This document shows, in pieces, positions 48,717 to 60,698 of a DNA stretch of 64,000 bases. Each line of letters opens with the position of its first letter. Within the stretch, counting starts at the first letter, position 1. A program made the position numbers and the translations under genes. The notes below the pieces were generated by a model. The model ran no database searches, was not told the DNA's origin, and was given only the letters and a program-made list of their open reading frames with translations. Source of the DNA: Amyloporia xantha (taxonomy: Eukaryota > Basidiomycota > Agaricomycetes > Polyporales > Adustoporiaceae); contig JAYKKR010000022.1 in the NCBI GenBank assembly GCA_036971615.1, positions 310,001-374,000 of the forward strand, given 5' to 3'.

Positions 48717-49902
48717 GGCTGCCAGTACCAGTTCAGGTGAACGGTGCTGCTGAATGCGGCACGATGAGACCTACCGAGCTCAGAGCTCGCTGCCAGTTGC
48801 GAATTGCGAATGGGGCAAAGTGCGGGAGCAGAGCAAGCCACCGTCGACCGAAAAGGCAACTTTGGCCCCGGAAAGGCAGCGGTCGAACCTTATATGGGGG
48901 GTGTGGCTGGGATCCTGCAGGCGAGCGTCGAAGCTTGAGCTTAACTTTACCGGCCAAGGGCCGTTCTAAGCCCAAAGGTCGCCTCGGAGCCCGACCTGCA
49001 GCTGGGCACAATTGGTGACCCATGCATGGCGACGCCTGTCCCACAACAGCCAACTGGCCTCCCACTTGAGCTCACGCGCGGGCGGCTGTGTAATCGGCGA
49101 ATTCTGATCGGCATACAGTGGGACCCGGAACAATGACGAGAATAGGCTGTTGGACGCGTACATACGGCTGCTATGGATGCACCTATGCTTCTCCGGGTGT
49201 CCGGCGCGACGCGCAGGACAGTACTATGTAGTGGACACGCCCAGCCCGACGGGAGAACTAGGGAAGAATAGCTAAAACTTACAACGTCTGTTTCCAGCGT
49301 GAGTGAGAGGGAAGCGGTTCGGATGCCCTGGCGCGACCGACTCGAGTACGTACCGCTTCATGCGTATGATCATCGCTCCAGCCTCCACGACGATCCGGAC
49401 ATGGGCGACCTCGGGTAAACACTCTGGAGCAACCACCGGTCGTATGACGAAGTGCTTGATTGTGTGCAGACAAAGCATGCGATATCTGATTACGTAGCGC
49501 AGTGCCCTTCTCGCAGACTCGCACATCTAATCTACTCGTGATGAGTCGCCCAACTGTACGGTGCGGCCTGGACGTAGTACATCGACGTAGCAACGGGGGT
49601 ATCGAGGGTATACAAACTCTATGCGTGATTCTACAACACTTGGTAAATAACGGTGGAAAGCGCAGATAACACAATACAATGATACGGTTCCACCGCCCCT
49701 GGATACCTTCCGTTAGCGGCCTAGCGCGCGAAGGCGCCACAACTTCGAAGAAAGGCCATTTATGATGGAAACGAGGGAGGCAGGGACGGCTCGTGAGTCG
49801 TGAACGTGGGACGGGTGGAAACAGAGCGGGAGCATTAAGATGGCGCCTTCGGCACCGACGGGCGATCGTCGGTGCACATATTTGTAACGGCCCAGGCCCT
49901 GC

Positions 49903-52900
49903 CTACGCCTTGAAAGCAACGAAGGTACGGATCGTCCGGGAGAGACGATCGTATGCAGGGATGGCAGGGGGGTGTCCGGCGGGGAAACGATGCGCGTCGG
50001 AGTCGCTAGAGGCTTGTCCGTCGCGCGCGAAATTTACCAGCCCCGGCCGCCCTGCGGGTTTGCCCTCGCGCAGGGTGTCTCCTCCGTCGCGATAGGACTC
50101 GGTGGAGTGGCTGTGGGATGCGGAGGTATTCAGCGCGGAGGCGGTACTCGAGCGCGCTTTGCTCGGTCTGTGCGCGATGCCGGCACGCTGATCTTCTTGA
50201 TACTGCGCCCAGACGTCGCACAGCACGTCGAATTCCTTGCGCTCGTCGGTGCGTGACGGGGGGACCGGATCCCAGCAGAGTCGGTCCTCCAGCACCGCGC
50301 TGAAGCTCATCTGGTCCTGCATGTCACTGTGATGCAAGTCAGCAAAACGACAGGCGCGAGAGACGGAGACGGCGTTGGGAATAATCTCACAATTTGAACC
50401 TGGAGAGGAGCGCATCGAACTGGGGTCGGGTCAGCTCCATGAGCATCTTCTCTATCGGGTCCGACGAGGAAAAGGCGCGCTTCAAGGGCGAGGGCGACAC
50501 CAGCGGCACGGCCTCGGAGTTCTGCCGCGAGAACCGGCCCCTCACCGCATGCGACGACGGGGTTTTAGGCAGGTCCGCCACGGCGTGCGCCCGCTGGAAG
50601 TCCACGACAAAGTCCCACATCGCCTCGGAGCACGCGAGCACCTCCTGCACGCGCAGCGAGAGCTGCAGGTTGAGCGTGCGCATGTCGTACCGGATCGCGT
50701 CGATGCGGACCCGGTTCCCCAGTTCCGTTTTCTTGGCCTCACCGGCGGGACCGGGGGACTGGGACTGGGACTGGGACTGTGGTGCGGCCCCGGCTTGGGA
50801 AGGGGGCGGGTCTTTCCGCTGGAATGGGTTCGGCGCGAAGAGGGAGCGCGGGGCGTAGGCGATGTAGCGCCCCATGTCGAGTCGCGCATATCGCGCGCTC
50901 CCCGAGACTAGCTGGGGCACTAGGATGAAAGGCGACGGGCTGCCCGGGCTGGACGCAGGAAGGGCAAGGTCGAGCCTTTGTAATCGCTGGCCTATGGCTT
51001 CCTCCTCGATCGTTTGGGCTTGCTGGACGGGTGTCATCGGTGACTGAAACCGTGCAGGCTGGGACGGTGGGACGTCCGACGTGGTGCCGTCATGGTTCTG
51101 CGGTGCCATCGCAGAATAGACGTGTGGCGGGGGCGGGAACATGGTGACCAAAGGAGGATGGGTGCGTACACCTGATGACATCGGCGTTAATCACAGAAAA
51201 TAGCAGCTCTGATGCAGACTCACCGCTGAAATGCAGAGGCAGCATGTTGTTTATGATGGCCAGCGGCCCGAGGTTGATAAAACGCGCAGCGTGCATCTCG
51301 TTGTATATATATTCGAGCAAGGAATGGTCGCGAGGGTTGACTGGGGGGTTGCGCGGATTGAAAAACGCCACATGACCCTGGCTGTCGGCGGGGCCAGTGG
51401 CTGGTATCTTATCGAAGGCAGCTTCGACTGACGAAAGAGGGGAGATATCTGTAGGAAGTGGTGGAACGGGCGGTACAGTTGCACTGGATTGCTTGAGTGG
51501 GGAGGTTGGATGGGACTGCACGGGAGGGGATTGCACCGGCCGTGATGAATCATCCTTGGGTGAGGGCAGGTCGTGGGGACCACCCGGGAAATACAGATCT
51601 TCTTCAGATAGCTAAGATTGAGTGAGTATGCTGGCACAAAATGAACAATAAAATATGCTGTACTTGAATGGCACAGCCTGGCTTCAGCACGCGGGCAAGT
51701 TCCTGGATATGTATCAGTACAAGTGTGCGATGGAAATGTGTTGGTAGCTGACTAACCTCTAACAGTTGGTCCCACTGATGCGAGGGAATTGTCAGTGCGA
51801 CAAATGAACAATAAGATGCAGTGCACTTACTTTATCTTCAGGGACACCACGGGAAATACGCCTCGCATAGCTGCGAATAGGAAATATGTCGCAATAGTCA
51901 GAAAAGGACAAGTATAAAACCGGCAGCAAGGACTGACACGAAATCAAACTCTTCATCGGCAAAGGGTAGACGTTCAAGGCTGCAAAATCATGCCACGCTT
52001 CCATGAAATAAGCCTTGTGGGACCAAGCGATTGACGACTTACAAATTGGCTTGCACCCAACTCACTCTAGATGCGTATTCGGGTCCAATTTGCTCCAGAT
52101 CCGGATATAGCGGGACCACATCCAGACCTGCGTGCGTGATCATCAGATCACCATCGATCGAGTTGATGCGGCCTTAACTCACCGACAAAATGAGTGGACT
52201 AGGTAGAGACGCACGAAATCAGTCGATCTATGAGCACGAAATAATGGTGGAAATTGCGAACCTTGAACCTCTGAGCGGCGTTCAGAATCCACGACCCAGT
52301 ACCTGAATTTGTTGACTCAAAATCCCGTGATGATACGGATGGACGAACGAACCACACCCCACGTCCAATCTGGTAGTAGCGTCCCAGCGTAAGTGGCCGG
52401 GTATCGACTGTAGAGGCAAGAAATTACCGACATCTTAAGTGGCAAAGCGGTGAGCGCATGCATGGCCACTCCTCCAGTTAGCTGATGGCCCCACATCATG
52501 CACCATATGTCGCTGAAAGATAATCGTTAATGCGGGAGACGCGCGCAAACTCGGAACAACGGGCAAACTTACTGATCGACCACTTCTCGGTCATAGCTCC
52601 TCGGGTATGGCACTTCGCTTGCGGGGAATCGATGGACCTTCCTTCCGTGCCGTTTGGCGAACTGTGACTCTCGGTCTCGAAGTCTTCTGCTGTACTCCCT
52701 CAGCTCTTCGATGTCGGACAGCTCGCTTTTGAAAGATGGCGCGCCGCGTCCACTATCCTGATACCCTGAGAACGGCGACTTTCCACTGCTCGTCGTGCTC
52801 TACGTGAGAGTATTCAGGTGACATGAGGGTGACGGTCGGCCACGAATGAGCAAGATGAATCGGAATAATCACCCATGCTTGACAGGACATACCGTAGTGG

Positions 52901-53303
52901 GAGAAAGAAAGTCAGGGGTGGTTTCCAGCTGGTCGGACGCGATGGAACGTGTAGAACTTGTACTGCCCGATTTCCCCTCCAGAGTGCTCGAAGCTGCAGA
53001 AGGGCGTCCGGTTGTCTCCGTATAAGGCATATCAACGAGCTCCTCCTGCATGACATCCGCTGTCCGTTGCGCCTGAAGGACGGGCACCGCGCTAATAGAC
53101 CGTTTCAAGCTCAATAACTTGCGTCTATTGTGGAATGAGGGGGGTGAGGAGACCGGATGACTGTGATGGTCTTCTGAAGGCTCGCTGGACGCCACAGGCG
53201 AGTTGACCCATGGTGCGGAGCTCGGTATGGACGTGCTCTTGCGGAGAGGGGGGATCTTCGCGAGATCGTCCATCACGAACGGACTCGGCGGAGAGAGTAG
53301 CAT
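49903..53303 (-). CDS. SAM-dependent methyltransferase with long disordered tails
   Basis: Class I methyltransferase of a basidiomycete family; substrate unknown. The modelled start at 53303 (MLLSPPSPFVMDDLAKIPPL) opens a Ser-rich leader; an in-frame upstream exon (about 53413-53450, DRLDSAYLNHILQR) may add to it. The core reads VPYPRSYDREVVDQ, DIWCMMWGHQLTGG, then across a 50-nt intron SAM motif I LDVGCGTGSWILNAAQR, then STHFVGLDVVPLYPDLEQIG, RVSWVQANL, LERLPFADEEFDFV, ISRGVPEDK and ELARVLKPGCAIQ. A long C-terminal half follows: LSEEDLYFPGGP, LEYIYNEMHAARFINLGPLA, a disordered stretch with an SQ repeat at 50755-50779, and helical segments RIDAIRYDMRTLNLQLSLRV and LEDRLCWDP. It ends TFVAFKA at 49903. 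About ten introns fit in phase. Confidence 0.8.
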
Positions 53304-54799
53304 GCCGGTGTTTGCCTCCGAACTAGAATTAGGCTGCAGTCAGTACGAGCTGAACATCCACGATACGGGCGTGCACCCTTACGCTCGGAGCTCACCGCGC
53401 TGCAGAATGTGATTTAAATATGCGGAATCAAGCCTGTCGATTGGCGATCTTCCTAGGAGGATACAAAGGAAAGGGGGCACCACGTATGCGTATATGGCGG
53501 GTCCTAGATCAGGTCATTCATGAATAAAAGTGGGATGAGAGCGCAATCATGGACAGATTACGTCCAAAGTCCGGAGTGATGGTGAACATATAGCCATGTG
53601 CCTTGCCATACGCACATAACCGGTATGGTCGAGTGCAAGCATGCGGTCCCTTGGGAATCTGGACTTTTTGATGCGAAAGGCTATCAAGATTTATAGCCCG
53701 ATGTACCGTCCCCGCCGGCCTGCTCCATGCACCGGCGTTCATAGTCCTCTTGTGGTCCCCGCAAGCTCAAGCCTCGAGGTTTCGTATGTTCGACTCACCC
53801 ACTGTAGTGCTCTTGCATGGAATTGCAGTAGTGGCGACAGACATATAGCTCATTAACTTGGTCGTCACTTTTACGGGTGTTGAGCTATTACGGTTGCTCA
53901 CTAGTGACTAGTCACCTTAAGTCCTCGACTTGGACGAGATATCAACAGACTGCTTGTACCAGCCTGCCGTATGCGGTATGTGATCTTCGACTCTGGATGG
54001 AAAGGTGAAGAATTCTCACTTGAATGCAGCCGCAGCAATAATGTTGGTCCCACCTGCAGCTTATTATGCTTCCAGTCATCTGAACCGAACACCAGGTTCA
54101 GCATGTTGTATGCGATATACAAACGAATGATCAGGAAGGATGGCTTGATCATATGAGGATTAAGTACCATGTTTGCGACAGCGCTCCCTGGTTCTTGACT
54201 TGATGGGTACCGTGAGACGCGTGCCACGCAAAGCCTGATGCATCACACACCTTCAGATATAATACTTAGTGCATATAATACTTAGTGCAGTGTTCGTGTT
54301 GTTCTATTCGGCTGTCCTATTCCCTCTTTCTCTCTAGTGAGGCCTGCACCAGTCTGTATCGACGCTGCAGCTCGAAGTTGATCTCAATCGATCAGGAAGC
54401 CCGACACGTACACTCCCGGAAAAGTGCCCCAATACAGAACATCACTTCGCCGCCGCCGTGACATACAATCGTTACAGTGGCATTCCCACTATATGTGGGT
54501 GTTTCCTTACGATCGCACAGAGTTGGGTTAATGATACGACTTGCTTATCATGAAGTTCACTCTTCAAGGGCCCTTGTTTGAGAGGTCGCCAACCCGTTGA
54601 CTTTGGTCGCTTTAGGCAACCGACTGACAATTACTACCACACGAAGAGTCGCTCCGAGGCACATCGAGGCACATCCGAAGCTCACGTGTCAGTGTATATA
54701 TTGCTGCGCGTTATGGCCCGTCATGGAGAGTCTCAGTCAATGGCTGAAGTGGGTTCGAACAGATTTACTTTTCATTCACAGCCTAATCACTCTTATGTA
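53304..54799. other. Divergent intergenic region, nothing recognised
   Basis: May hold the first exon of the methyltransferase gene (53413-53450). A direct repeat TATAATACTTAGTGCA occurs twice in tandem near 54258-54290. No gene is supported. Confidence 0.4.
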
Positions 54800-56196
54800 T
54801 ACAGGACTTATCCCACAATATCAGAGCACTAAGTCTGCATCCTTCGAATTCGTCGATCGCGGTCGACGATGATTATATCATCCAGGATCCTTCCTTTCCC
54901 ATCGAATTATTCGAACATATTATTGACTCTGTGGCGAATACTTCTCATCGTCGACGAAGCCTCCGGGCTTGCGCGTTGACCTGTCGTTCATGGCTTCCGA
55001 GAAGTCGTGCTCGCCTCCTTGAATGTGTCGTACTGCATTATCCTCATCAGCTGCGCAGCTTTGCAAATATGCTGATCGCGCACGAGTCGCTCGGAGATCT
55101 AACACGAACACTGGATATTCATGCTCATGGGTCATCCTTGCCAAATAACGTATCTCTTCTGTCATGGTTTCCGGCGATGCTTGCCTGCAAGCTTACTCGG
55201 GTGGAAACACTGAGCCTCCGGCGCGTTATACTTCCAGGCGCTAATAATACCCAATTCTTTCGGAACCTGTCTGAGTTCTCGTCTGTTACGACGCTACAGC
55301 TCAGCAGCGTTGAATTTTCCTCCCCTGAGCAGTTCGTTCGACTCCTTCGTGCGCTCCCCAATATCAGGCGACTCTATTGTAGAAGAATTCATTGGCTAGC
55401 ACATTGGCACCAAACCGATCTGAGCGTGGAACTACTTTCGTCCCGAATCAATCTCGAGCTCTTGTATTTGCGGCCCGATCCACGGACAACTAAGATTCTT
55501 GTCGACGTGCTAGTTGAAGCTGGCATGGTCAACCGGCTCAAACATCTCGAATTTGGTGAAATTATGTCCCTCGGAAATCTAGAAAAGTGGCAACTTCGTC
55601 GAATCCCTTTTCTCGCTCATTCATCTCTCAAGTCTGTCAATCTTGGTCTTCGATCTGGCTGCGATCTGTCACCCCAGAGGGCAGACCATATAGTTGGTGT
55701 GTCTCTTTGACTCGTCGCCCCTTGTAGTCTATTCTGACTAGCCATGAAAGAACGTCATCTAAGGTTTTTCCAACCCCACCTACGCAAATTGTTCGTCCAC
55801 CTCGCTGATAATGAGACGTACTGTGGATGGGTACCAAAACTCTGTTCCCAATTGCCACTTAACACAATGACCTCTGTGCATCTGCGAATTGCAGTCAAAT
55901 ACGGGGGGAATATGGTGGACAGAGTGTTTTCCGTATTCGATGAACGCGAGTGGTCTTCGATTGACGGTCACTTTACTCAATCACTCTCGCCTTCGAAGTG
56001 TGGCACGCTCGGGTTACACTTAGAGATCTGTTATGTTTCGGTGCATCTTACCACTGACGGTCTTCCTGGAACCGCGGAAATACGCTCTGCGCTGATCAAT
56101 CGACTGCCAGAATTACACAAGCAACATATGCTATCGTGCGTCTTCATCATGTCATCCGGCGCCCTCGTCACAGTGCTGACTCATGGAGTAATTTAG
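54800..56196 (+). CDS. F-box protein, start not resolved
   Basis: Substrate-receptor type protein of SCF ubiquitin ligases, as judged by an F-box-like motif near the N-terminus: FPIELFEHIIDSVANTSHRR followed by SLRACALTCRSWLPRSRARL. This is the form common in basidiomycete F-box families. The rest is leucine-rich and repeat-like (SVTTLQLSSVEFSSPEQFV, then LRALPNIRRLYCRR). An intron at about 55697-55741 (GTGTGT donor) joins HIV to AMKERHLRFFQPHLRKLFVH, and the frame ends at 56196 after ALVTVLTHGVI. There is no in-frame ATG before the F-box in this exon; the frame is open back to about 54800, so a short upstream exon is likely (acceptor near GTATACAG at 54796-54803). Confidence 0.75.
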
Positions 56197-56949
56197 GATA
56201 TCATTTTCCATGGGCCATAACGTTGACTGATATCCGGGAGCTCGCACACAATAGGGACAATAGTGTTTCTGTGGTCTTGAGTGTTCTCTGCAACAATCAC
56301 TGAACGCATGTCGGAGATTTCCAGACCGGTTTGCAATGCTTTGTAATGGCACTCAATGTCTAAGCGTTTTCGGCTCGATTGCAATTCATCACAATCACTG
56401 TGACGCCGTTGCAATGCCATTGTAATGCCATTGTAATGACCGTGATGACTTTATAAGGCAATTGTAATGGAAATTCGTGCTCAAAGTGAGTCACAATGTC
56501 ACTCAATGTTATCGCAATATTTCGAGATTGCAATTGACGCAGGAAACTTCCGACACAGTCCAATCATGATGAACAGGTTACTTGATACTTGTTGATTTAC
56601 AGTATATTCAACATTAGACCTACGACGCTGTTAGAGCAGGGATAGCGTATAGGTTGAAATCCACCGACAAAAGAACAAAATTTGAGAGACCTTGCATAGC
56701 TAATAGAACTACAATTCAAGGCTTAGGTTGAGTTACACCATATGTATAGTAGAACCACAGTAATATTCCTCAACTGATTTCACGTCGATCAAGCTACTCT
56801 TGACTCGTGGGCGTCTCCTGCAGACTGAAAGATGTCTTGTCTCTCGACCATTACACTGCTTGCAGTTCATCGATATTCTCCGGGCGTTGGATCCCTTAGT
56901 ATTATAAGCATTGTCCATAACAACATTGGTTCTCAGCAGCCTAGAACTC
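56197..56949. other. Intergenic region with a CAATG/CATTG-rich patch
   Basis: The only structure I see is a cluster of CAATG/CATTG pentamers at about 56325-56540, listed separately. The rest would be the promoter of the SET-TAD3 gene. Confidence 0.45.
56325..56540. repeat. Cluster of short CAATG/CATTG motifs
   Basis: Within about 215 bp the pentamers CAATG, CATTG and their near variants (TTGTAATG, GCAATT) recur more than ten times, including a tandem CCATTGTAATG pair at about 56417-56438. The cluster may be simple-sequence drift or a set of CCAAT-like sites. Confidence 0.45.
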
Positions 56950-59432
56950 ATGTCCGAACTGTCGTCTGGCGATGCAGTCGACCCAAAGGCCGTAACCCGT
57001 GCTCCAGGCCACCTCAATAGCACCGGATGCCGAATTGATTTTTCTCCGTCCAAAGGTCGAGGTGTTTTCGGTGCGTTCATTTCGCTTTACCCTTTTTCTA
57101 TCGCCTCAGAATTCCTTCTATTCGCTTTGATGTACCCTCTCTCTCGAATCCTATTCCTCCACCGTTCTATGCATATTCGTTACTCGATATTGTTCAAAGG
57201 GCAGTCATTGACATGCATCAACATGGTACCAAAATTTAGTCGAAAAATGCTAATAAGCCCCTTTGCTGAGGCCATATCCTGGCCGGTATCTGTCTACATG
57301 CTGATGTATACACGTACTCTGGTGTCCACGGGTCTTTCCTGGTCATCCCCACCTTCTAAAAATGCTGTTGACATCACTCTCTGAGGTCGCATTCCGGATA
57401 GACTTTGTATGCTCGCAGTGTGTATCTCTATGCGGTGTCTCCGGCAATTATCTCCGACCGTCAAAAACCTCTCATTAATGAGTCTAAAGGTCGCATCTCT
57501 TGTAAAAATATCAACAGCTTTCGAGGTGTTTTCCTTCTGGAGCAGTACTATCCTTTCTCTGTGATCTTTCTTGGTCCGAGCCTCTTGCCTCGGTCTGGGT
57601 GCTCGCAGCTAACCTAATTCTCCTCTGCCTCTGCTACATAGCATCACAAGTGATTCCCGCGCAAACCTTGGTCGAAATAAGTCCTGTGCTCCTCTTTAGC
57701 CAGGCTGAGTACGCCGCACACGGGAAATACACAGTGCTGGACCATTATACATTCAAATGGAGGGACGGGCGGATGGCGCTGGCGTTGGGGCTCGGTGAGC
57801 CATTATCCCAAACCGGAAAACAAAGGAATCTATTTGACACAGGATTCCATCATATGGCACAGGCTCGCTGTTCAATCACTCACGAAACCCGAACGTGTCC
57901 TACACTCTCGATACGGCGACCGAGTCCATCCGGTATGTGACGACGCGGCATGTCGAGCCAGACGAGGAGCTATGTATATTCTACGGACATAAGCTCTGGT
58001 TCGATGATGCAGCTGCATCCTGCTCTGGATCTCCGATAGCAGCTGGAGAGAGGGTGGAAGAAGAGGAGACAGTTGACGGTTGGGGAGAGCTATTTCGGCT
58101 GGATGACAATGAGGACGAGGGAGAGGCGGATGAGGATGTGCCTCACGAGAAGGCAACACGTTTGACCGATGATGAGGTTATACCAGAGGACGGATTGCCG
58201 TTCACGCGAGTGAGGCTCACCCCGAACGAGGAGGAAGAGGATATGGACGCGGTTCGAACGGGTCAGTCGTGTTGCCTTCACTATTAGATTTAATTTACTG
58301 CAAATTGCTAATACTCTGAAGATATCTAGAGGAAGCGTGGGCTGTCGATATCGTAGACCCGAAACTTACTACCGCGATGCTCAGGTGCGCTTACTTGCTT
58401 ACTTCATCGGTGTAACTCTAACAGCCTGACGCAGATGGTTGAAGCAAAGTGGTCTAGACACACCAGAATTAGCACACCTCAAGCGCATCCGTCGGCGCGA
58501 CTCTGACCCCAAAATGAGCCTCCTGCTTACCTACACTCGTACCCACCCAGCTTCGCCACCCCTACCTGAGGGCATAGCGCTGCCCTTCCCGTACATAGTA
58601 ATGGTCCCGCGCTCCGCGGCACTGACGCCTACGTCGCTGCAGCTAAAGAACAGCTTGTGGCCAACAGTGTATGCACCCCGGCGGAAGGGGAGGCAGAACC
58701 GTGGTCGCGGGGCCGGGTGCGATGGGCGCACGAGGCGATGAAGACGGTGGTGAGGGCGGCACGAGAAGCACAGCAACAGGGCGAGGTACGCTCTCTTTCT
58801 TTCCTGCTGGTGCTGGTCGCTGGCGTGACTCTGGTATGGCGGGTGCTGATTCGTGATGACGAGGACAGTTGCCCATTGTAGCGTATGTCCCGGTCCCTTA
58901 TGACGAGGAGACGCAAGAAGCGACATTAATGGTGCAGCCGATGATGGCAAGTGATACGCGGACGTCGACGAAGCACCCACTGCGGCACGCCGTGTTAAAT
59001 GTCATACGTGCCGTCGCAGCGTATCGCGCGTCTGGATCTCCTTCGCCGCTGCCTTCTAGTGACCTTCCACCAATACTGTCCTGCGCAACTATGCCCACGG
59101 TCGCTTCGGAACCAGCACCCCTTTGCGAGGGTTTGACACGTACAGACACACCCTCCGCATCCGCATCCCCCACTCCGCAGAACGGCTCGCATTACCTCTT
59201 GACGTCCCTCACGCTGTTCACGACCCACGAGCCATGCATCATGTGTAGCATGGCGCTACTACATTCGCGTGTGAAGGAGGTGCACTACCTTGTGCCTATG
59301 GCGGGGACGGGTGGGTGTGGCGGGGCAGCATGTGTACCGCGGCTGGAGGGTGTAAATCATCGCTATGGGATCGGGCGGTGGAAAGCTGATGGAGGGTTGG
59401 GATCTGTGGTTGAAAATGATGTCGATGCCTGA
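56950..59432 (+). CDS. TAD3: SET-domain / TAD3 (ADAT3-like tRNA deaminase subunit) fusion, with an apparent frameshift
   Basis: Six exons (56950-57070, 57642-57794, 57863-58261, 58330-58384, 58435-58785, 58869-59432) join in phase. The first three form a SET methyltransferase domain: CRIDFSPSKGRGVFASQVIP, SPVLLFSQAEYAAHGKYTVL, NHSRNPNVSYTL, DEELCIFYGHKLWF. An acidic linker follows, with LPFTRVRLTPNEEEEDMDA. The rest is TAD3, the noncatalytic partner of Tad2 that makes inosine at tRNA position 34: EAWAVDIVDPKLTTAMLRWL, LAHLKRIRRR, the pseudo-catalytic HAV in HPLRHAVLNVIRAVA (HAE in Tad2), the zinc pair in HEPCIMCSMALLHSRVK, and GVNHRYGIGRW near the end. In exon 5 one base is missing at the G run 58687-58690; adding it joins VYAPRRKG to EAEPWSRGRVRWAHEAM. 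The first intron (571 nt) is far longer than others. Confidence 0.8.
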
Positions 59433-59621
59433 GCTTTGGACTTCGGATGAGAGTGCGGGTTTACAAAAATGCTTTTGGTAGGTCAGTGGTGCGATATTTG
59501 TCCGTTGCGCTGTGAACGTCTCTACTAACTTCTCATTCGACTCATTCAGTGTTGTTTACTTGCCGCAGATAAGTATGTGGAGCTGATGTTACCGAGACTA
59601 TCTCAAGCTCGTGATACACTT

Positions 59622-60125
59622 CTATTCCAGGACTTCCTCTGCCTGCTTGTTACTCTGCCCAGCTCCCCCTTGATGAGCCCCCCTAGACAGAGGCACGACT
59701 GTTACATCACCATGCCTGAACGTCCTCAGACCTGTTCTAATGATAAGGAGCCGACTGGGACAGTGTGGGTCAGGACAGGCGACCTCTGCGTCTGTAGACA
59801 TCCAGTCGTTTGGAGATGTCACCCGCTGCTTCGCAGCTAGGAGCGGGAGCACGGAGCCTGAAAGATATAGTATCCATACATGGCCCAAGTCAGTCGTATG
59901 TCGAGACGTCATGGAGATGATAGACAGTGTCACAGTAAAGCAACGCGCACCGAGCGAGTAAATGGATATCCCCTGTCCGGGAGGCAACTTGAGCATCTCT
60001 CCCTCCAGGGTAAAGAAATCGCCATCCTTCGCCCCACACAGGATACGCCTTCCAGGAGGGCAAATCACTTCCACACGAAGATCGTAGAGTTCGAATGAAT
60101 CGTCAGGGTGCCCATCAGACGCCAT
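59622..60125 (-). CDS. TIGR04076 family protein, function unknown
   Basis: The start at 60125 gives MASDGHPDDSFELYDLRVEV. The pattern of this small family is clear: ICPPGRRILCGAKDGDFFTL, GEMLKLPPGQGISIYSL, then after an intron SVLPLLAAKQRVTSPNDWMS, CPDPHCPSRLLIIRTGLRTF. The proline-flanked CPDPHC may bind a metal, but the biochemical role of the family is not known to me; members are common in bacteria and scattered in fungi. The intron (59858-59950, GTGCGC to CAG) is 93 nt, a multiple of three with no in-frame stop, so an unspliced message would also be translatable. The gene is convergent with the SET-TAD3 gene. Bacterial relatives suggest old horizontal transfer as an option, not tested here. 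Confidence 0.8.
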   Translation of the reverse strand: MASDGHPDDSFELYDLRVEVICPPGRRILCGAKDGDFFTLEGEMLKLPPGQGISIYSLGARCFTVTLSIISMTSRHTTDLGHVWILYLSGSVLPLLAAKQRVTSPNDWMSTDAEVACPDPHCPSRLLIIRTGLRTFRHGDVTVVPLSRGAHQGGAGQSNKQAEEVLE

Positions 60126-60698
60126 GTTGCTCTTGAACACGATTGCCTGCTTGCGATTTGACAAATGTCGGGGGCGCGGGGGATCAAATTCACAGGCAGT
60201 GTTAGACCAAGAGGAGACAGATCTAGCGAGTGTTGTGCACCCCGTGGCGGCTTTCATTTGGGTCACCGATGTGAACCCATGCACCCATTTCACTGACAGG
60301 TCAGACCTGAAACTGAACAGCCACCGAATCAATTACATGAGAATATGCAAACCGTTCCAGATACAATGAGGACCGCAGTACATGGTCAAATGCGTCACCC
60401 GCCTATTCGATTCTACTGTTCCGTCACCAGGCAGGACCCGAACACACTTGGTATGCCCGGGCTTAATCTGCGCCACCCAAGCAGCACGACGATACAGTCT
60501 GCCCGACCTGCGTCAATACAGCGCCATGATTGGCCCGCGCGGCCTGCTCCATGTTGCTCGCAGCATAGGTGACTGGCGGAAGACTTCCCGCACAACACGT
60601 CGTGTACCGGATGGAATCTGAAACAAGGCGATTAGAACGGCCTTGGAAGGCTAGCGATCATAAAAACAAGCGGTCTCACCTCGAAGTCAATGCCCCGA
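60126..60698. other. Intergenic region, nothing recognised
   Basis: Promoter side of the TIGR04076 gene and 3' side of the SIKE-family gene. Only short featureless frames are seen. Confidence 0.4.

Larger units (their letters stand above)
43193..49902. other. 6.7 kb GC-rich region with no supportable gene
   Basis: Upstream of the MADS-box gene. It is full of overlapping open frames on both strands, as expected from high GC content, but none has a domain, a consistent splice pattern or a non-random composition. It contains pyrimidine-rich tracts (43200-43440, 44150-44460), a TATA-like CCTATATATCC at 43376-43386 near the MADS-box promoter, a GGATAC microsatellite and an inverted repeat (both listed). 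It may hold long 5' regulatory sequence or noncoding RNA; I cannot tell from sequence alone. Confidence 0.5.

Noticed and set aside
43400..48900. Many open frames of 60-216 codons on both strands
   Set aside because: They overlap each other in all frames, are rich in Arg/Pro/Ser as expected from GC-rich noncoding DNA, and show no domains or splice logic.
50755..50779. GGGACT tandem repeat as a mobile or regulatory element
   Set aside because: It lies inside the methyltransferase coding sequence and simply codes a Ser-Gln repeat in a disordered region.
54740..54775. GGGTTCGAAC resembling a tRNA T-loop
   Set aside because: No matching D-arm or acceptor stem is found around it.
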